Shown here: piece after piece, positions 9,401 through 10,391 of the stretch | Position numbering within the stretch: position 1 is the first letter of the stretch | Layout of the letters: every line of letters starts with the position of its first letter | Assembly: GCA_009776395.1 (NCBI GenBank) | Contig: WRNX01000043.1 | Coordinates: 1-10,391, forward strand | Origin: Lentimicrobiaceae bacterium | GTDB lineage: Bacteria > Bacteroidota > Bacteroidia > Bacteroidales > WCHB1-69 | Direction: 5' to 3' | DNA: 10,391 nt | Notes under the pieces: generated by a model | Told to the model about the DNA's origin: nothing | Seen by the model: the letters and a program-made list of their open reading frames with translations, nothing else | The model's database searches: none | Made by a program: the position numbers and the translations under genes

Positions 9401-9944
9401 ACCTGCAACATATTCATTTACAGTAGAAACACCAAGAAGTTTAACGGCAGTATTTGAACAGAAACAGTACAAAGTAACTTACGAAACGCCCACAAACGGT
9501 ACATTAACCGTAACCGCTCCCAACATTGGAAATATCCCAAGCGGAACAGATGTTGAACATGGTACAATACTGACAATTACCGCAATTCCAAACGCAAATT
9601 ATGAATTAGTTTTGTTAAAAGTTAACGGTGAAGATTTTGAAAGCGGATCTACCTTTACAGTTTTGTCGGAAACCGTTATAGAGTGCGGGTTCTTGGTTGG
9701 CATCAAAGAAAATATTTTATCAAATGTAGTGCTCTACCCCAATCCGTTTACCAACGAAATCAACATCAGTAATGGCGAATTGATAAAGAGCGTTCAAATA
9801 ACAAATGTAGTTGGGCAAAAGGTAAGCGAAGTAATATTTAACGGAAAATCAATAAATACGGCAAATCTCGGTAGCGGCATTTATTTTATAACGTTAGAAA
9901 GTTTTACAGGCGAAAAATTAGTACATAAAATGATAAAGAAATAG
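3408..9944 (+). CDS. Giant multidomain secreted surface protein with T9SS type A sorting domain
   Basis: The 2178-residue product has a signal peptide (1-20, MKKLFTLFLLAFLFLQTGFA, then Q21). Rough order of modules: choice-of-anchor-J-like jelly roll (25-177); CARDB-like Ig domain (178-290); ASPM/HYDIN-like Ig (293-398); second jelly roll (404-557); second CARDB-like domain (558-668); a beta domain common in Bacteroidota surface proteins (673-853); two carboxypeptidase-regulatory-like domains (858-936, 937-1017); fibronectin-III-like domain carrying an inserted DDG domain (1018-1280, insert about 1050-1203); a third regulatory-like domain (1284-1365); a second fibronectin-III/DDG pair (1375-1632, insert 1395-1566); a PEGA-like domain (1634-1704); five InlB-B/Flg_new-like repeats (1706-2096); and the sorting domain (2105-2178). 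About 12 cysteines are spread singly. No protease, glycosidase or other catalytic signature was seen, so adhesion, matrix or carbohydrate binding is the best guess. The ATG at 3408 is fixed by the signal peptide. It shares a probable operon with the Omp28-like gene 5 bp downstream. Confidence 0.9.
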   Translation: MKKLFTLFLLAFLFLQTGFAQLNPLDENWNAGAPAGWTYSNFSRQTSGGVDNTPCIRAGLVALTGTSGNAVTPDVFLGDNPIMTFELKATTNTAGTTAAAANTFNYRVEVRPVGSSTWTNIWDVPQNAHSPVSANFETKTVNVSAYANQTCQFRFAFNRNSGTTYVFIDDVWIGTKPDYQDLTAVSVTGNKIPAVNTSENYTVKVKNSSYTNTEAADYTVKLKKVADPVDIEIGSLPGVFIEPSETEDFVFTWTPTTAGVENIYGEVILETDPDFNPADNQTAPLQVVVLGEDPVISVTPQSVNFGTVFNNQPSTNVVVQTITNAGAAPLNVTGYTSTDPRITITGLPATVLAGTPLNIQITLDAIGLPKGEFTAQLTINSNCSENPALTINVTANIDSKVFFLYEDWDAGSNTWTYTRFSRVTSGGVNGSPFVRANIYSSGATATATIITPAVEVGSDPTLSFAFKATNYNDGTAAAANALNYNVAVSTNNGSSWTTLLTVGTGQHSPVTEDWMTKTANISSYVNQTCMVRFTFNCVISSSDLNVSVDNVMVGTKPIFDDLMAVSIEGNKLPELNTTENYTVKVRNLSFTNTMTATDYTVKFMKVADPVDIELGSLPGVEIAPFETKDFVFAWTPTSVGFEQIYGEIILPTDQNQADNKTEIMQVFVKNEAFLPVSIGDGTQNQRLPFDFLFRKSISQSIYFPEEIGTNGGLIAAVSYYTNITSNVNAPIKIWMGEVDVENLNDFVPYTNFTEVFSGNIFLPPGQYEAPVVFNVPYQYNGGTLIIYAQRFDTQTYTSTEYFRCTSTPGNVRSIRRYKDEATGVDYDWQDPTAGAGSLATFEGFPNITLSFDMDGMGILTGVVDSDEDGLLEGAKVQIVGSELYTLTDENGVYSFYLTPGNYSMEYSFLGHFSDTLPITVTADNTTTQNVTLIKFPMVSISGTVTNYSSIPLEGVEITFGGLDTYGPVYTDETGFYSIQSIFSNETYNITAHKATYQIYTNQVVVELTDKTFDFQMYDMPYKPVNIVTDDIIDDPNVVISFEMRNPDLYKLYILDDGSAESGHSSIGLLPEMRGNKFSVNEDGVIVSVDIYGMPNPSADPEKTVNILIYNAAVTLVATIDPFYISADGWFNVPINNIPYSDEFYVMVYWPPYDLKQTNFIGCDANGPNVGSVGYDLLYMNVLDFTPMIRVNAITTGGKSATYGTGNETRAAENYKIYRLPVGEETNEAAWETLSENVSGLTYTDNTFSSVSTGEYRWAVKAEYTGGFLSEATISNPPIHSADLKANVTVLVSDEEKNPVVGAAITLKNQNTAPLFSYTVKTNSDGIYLFPKILKGTYDISVTKVGYLNYADTNIEIDEDFTLDIELIDIIKTPFELSVEVDRCDALFTWNTFYTTSYILDDGGPEDAFSLLPGSDPYIWCGNEFPVEEMGFITSVEVGGIGDGTANRTVTIDIFNKDREMVGSSAPFYLPENGWITVPLDNVPYSGTFYALVRWPSVTGSQETNYLPSDLDGPNATFNLDWVREYDGTWTLYHHIWTDFGGSRAFLIRANVTVTGEAEGGKSATYGYDSEVSNSRMLEGYTIYINDMDIVTNYPNKEFMFSGLPNGTYTAGVQAVFSSGSSPIYYSDPFEITCEHTVTFIVKDVNNVLINDAVIVFGGETLSGYTALKPNGTYPYTVSKAGYANATGTVTIFDEDEEVEVTLMSTYTVTYQTPVNGSLLVTADGVTINSGDEVVAGTVLIITAIPDEGYNIGTLTVNGVAHTSGQPYTVTQDITIAATFNIQMFAVTYTATGQGTLSVTKTATGAVIANNEQVEWNTGITVSAAPEFGHYVSVFTINGTTVLPNLEVQHTVIAATAINCIFTEEGKFNLTLEVNPANSGTPTGAGDYYEDEQVPVDVEVADNYEFVEWLDGAVQVSQTASFTYTMPAATKVLTAKMQGIVINISATVEPAGGGEVTGASSDQIVYRYGDIAELTAIPNEADGYEFVYWKEGETIIEDAPATYSFTVETPRSLTAVFEQKQYKVTYETPTNGTLTVTAPNIGNIPSGTDVEHGTILTITAIPNANYELVLLKVNGEDFESGSTFTVLSETVIECGFLVGIKENILSNVVLYPNPFTNEINISNGELIKSVQITNVVGQKVSEVIFNGKSINTANLGSGIYFITLESFTGEKLVHKMIKK
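3486..4262 (+). repeat. Internal duplication A, copy 1 (jelly roll + CARDB-like)
   Basis: Residues 27-285 of the giant protein. Landmarks shared with copy 2, offset by 379-380 residues, are WNAG (W29), the FSRQTSGGV block, NQTCQFRF, DDVWIGTKP (169-177) and SENYTVKVKN (198-207). The likeness is visible in the DNA too, for example GAAAATTA(C/T)ACCGTTAAGG at 4002 and 5142. Confidence 0.85.
4623..5399 (+). repeat. Internal duplication A, copy 2
   Basis: Residues 406-664. The matching landmarks are DWDAG (407-411), FSRVTSGGV, NQTCMVRF, DNVMVGTKP (549-557) and TENYTVKVRN (578-587), then the run DPVDIELGSLPGVEIAP, which copy 1 has as DPVDIEIGSLPGVFIEP. The two copies are separated by one unduplicated ASPM/HYDIN-like Ig domain, so the repeating unit is about 1140 bp. 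Confidence 0.85.
6555..6992 (+). repeat. DDG domain, copy 1, nested in a fibronectin-III-like domain
   Basis: Residues about 1050-1195. It starts KLYILDDGSAESG, has a central strand PFYISADGWFNVPINNIPYS, then FYVMVYWP and a DANGPN turn, and ends MIRVNAITTGGKSATYG. It interrupts a fibronectin-III-like fold whose first strands (VVISFEMRNP) lie before it and whose later strands (NYKIYR, then EYRWAVKAEYTGG) lie after it. Confidence 0.7.
7590..8069 (+). repeat. DDG domain, copy 2, nested in a fibronectin-III-like domain
   Basis: Residues about 1395-1554. Shared signposts are YILDDGGPEDAF, PFYLPENGWITVPLDNVPYS, FYALVRWP, DLDGPN and FLIRANVTVTG, then the identical octapeptide GGKSATYG (1559-1566). 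It has an extra segment, EYDGTWTLYHHIW, missing from copy 1. Flanking strands are RCDALFTWN before and EGYTIYIND after. Confidence 0.7.
8523..9695 (+). repeat. Five InlB-B / Flg_new-like repeats before the sorting domain
   Basis: Units start near residues 1706 (YTVTYQTPVNG), 1784 (FAVTYTATGQG), 1867 (FNLTLEVNPANSG), 1941 (INISATVEPAGGG) and 2021 (YKVTYETPTNG), about 73-82 residues each. Each shows the pattern of a VTY-type strand, a G-rich turn, a 'T(I/V)TA.P...Y' strand and an FTV or AAF-type end. Units 3 and 4 carry the classical 'YEFV.W' strand; units 1, 2 and 5 have a 'VNG' or 'ING' variant. Such beta-grasp-like repeats commonly act as stalks or spacers in bacterial surface proteins. Confidence 0.75.
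9720..9941 (+). other. T9SS type A C-terminal sorting domain
   Basis: Residues 2105-2178 of the giant protein. The canonical blocks are present in order: VVLYPNPFTNEINI (2107-2120), IKSVQITNVVGQKV, NTANLGSGIYFITL, and the basic end KLVHKMIKK. In the family this domain routes the protein across the outer membrane through the type IX system and is usually removed by the PorU sortase, with attachment to A-LPS or release. The host must therefore encode T9SS components, which are not in this window. Confidence 0.93.
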
Positions 9945-9949
9945 AAAAT

Positions 9950-10391
9950 ATGAAACAAATTCTTATTTTTAAAATTATTCTGCTTGTTATAATTTCATTT
10001 TTGCAAATAAATTATGTGTCAAGCCAAACCACCAAACCCAGATACGCGTTGCTGGAAGTTTTTACTGCTGTAACTTGTGGTCCCTGCTATGACGGTAATG
10101 TTACTTTACATAATGTTTTACAACAAAATAGCAGTAAAAGATATACGGTAATAAAATATCAGACATACTACCCCGGCGTAGGAGACCCCTATTTCACTGC
10201 AGAAGTAGGCGATAAAATGAGTGAATATTATTTTACCGGAGTCCCCACATTATTTGGTAACGGTTATGAGAATGTAACGAATCCTATTTATTTTACCAAC
10301 TCACAACTTAACAGTTTGCAAAATGTTCCTGCCTACATGGAGATAAATGTGGACTTTTATGTGGTTGGACATACTGTTTATGCAAAAGCAA
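9950..10391 (+). CDS. Omp28-like secreted thioredoxin-fold protein, N-terminal part
   Basis: The gene is open to the window edge: 147 codons are visible and no stop is reached. The start is the ATG at 9950, five bases after the giant gene's stop, so co-transcription is likely. It has a signal peptide (residues 1-25, a hydrophobic core from about 4 to 20, then SSQ). The mature part starts RYALLEVFTAVTCGPCYDGN: a first strand followed by a CGPC motif (43-46), as in thioredoxins but without the preceding Trp. TGVPTLFGNG (96-105) supplies the cis-proline (P99) expected in this fold. This layout matches the Omp28-related / secreted thioredoxin-like proteins of Bacteroidota, which are usually longer and often end in a T9SS domain. 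The two cysteines could support redox activity in the envelope, and oxidation or shuffling of disulfides in the neighbouring giant protein is a possible but untested role. Confidence 0.8.
   Translation, partial: MKQILIFKIILLVIISFLQINYVSSQTTKPRYALLEVFTAVTCGPCYDGNVTLHNVLQQNSSKRYTVIKYQTYYPGVGDPYFTAEVGDKMSEYYFTGVPTLFGNGYENVTNPIYFTNSQLNSLQNVPAYMEINVDFYVVGHTVYAKA

Overview
The window looks like chromosomal DNA from a member of the Bacteroidota, most likely Bacteroidales. The evidence is a C-terminal type IX secretion (T9SS) sorting domain, a TPR-membrane-AraC regulator of the kind common in this phylum, an Omp28-like thioredoxin-fold protein, TAnnTTTG-type -7 promoter boxes, and AT-rich DNA without strong Shine-Dalgarno sites.

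Left part (1-1377, minus strand): the first 35 codons of a P-loop ATPase that runs off the window edge, preceded by a multi-pass membrane glycosyltransferase of the GT39/PMT-like (GT-C) type. Both are read leftwards. A degenerate 32-bp tandem duplication lies over the glycosyltransferase stop codon.

Middle (1378-3407): a divergent promoter region of 167 bp, then a rightward gene for a membrane-anchored regulator (signal peptide, TPR repeats, one membrane helix, AraC-type helix-turn-helix). It is followed by a good intrinsic terminator candidate. A 252-bp intergenic region then holds a -7 box and a GC-rich 25-bp tandem repeat of about 2.7 copies. The last copy completes a perfect 20-bp palindrome 35 bp before the next gene. 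If the -7 box is real, the repeats lie in the 5' untranslated leader of that gene.

Right part (3408-10391): a 2178-residue secreted mosaic protein built almost wholly of beta-sandwich modules and ending in a T9SS type A sorting domain. It has a 380-residue tandem duplication, two copies of a DDG domain nested inside fibronectin-III-like domains, carboxypeptidase-regulatory-like domains and five InlB-B/Flg_new-like repeats. No catalytic domain is recognisable. Five bases after its stop begins an Omp28-like secreted protein with a CGPC motif, cut by the window edge, probably in the same operon.

Working picture (inference): a cell-surface or extracellular adhesin-like protein co-expressed with a thioredoxin-fold partner. 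An envelope-sensing regulator is encoded just upstream, and the leader structure could modulate expression. The parts belong to known families. The least explained element is the repeat/palindrome leader.
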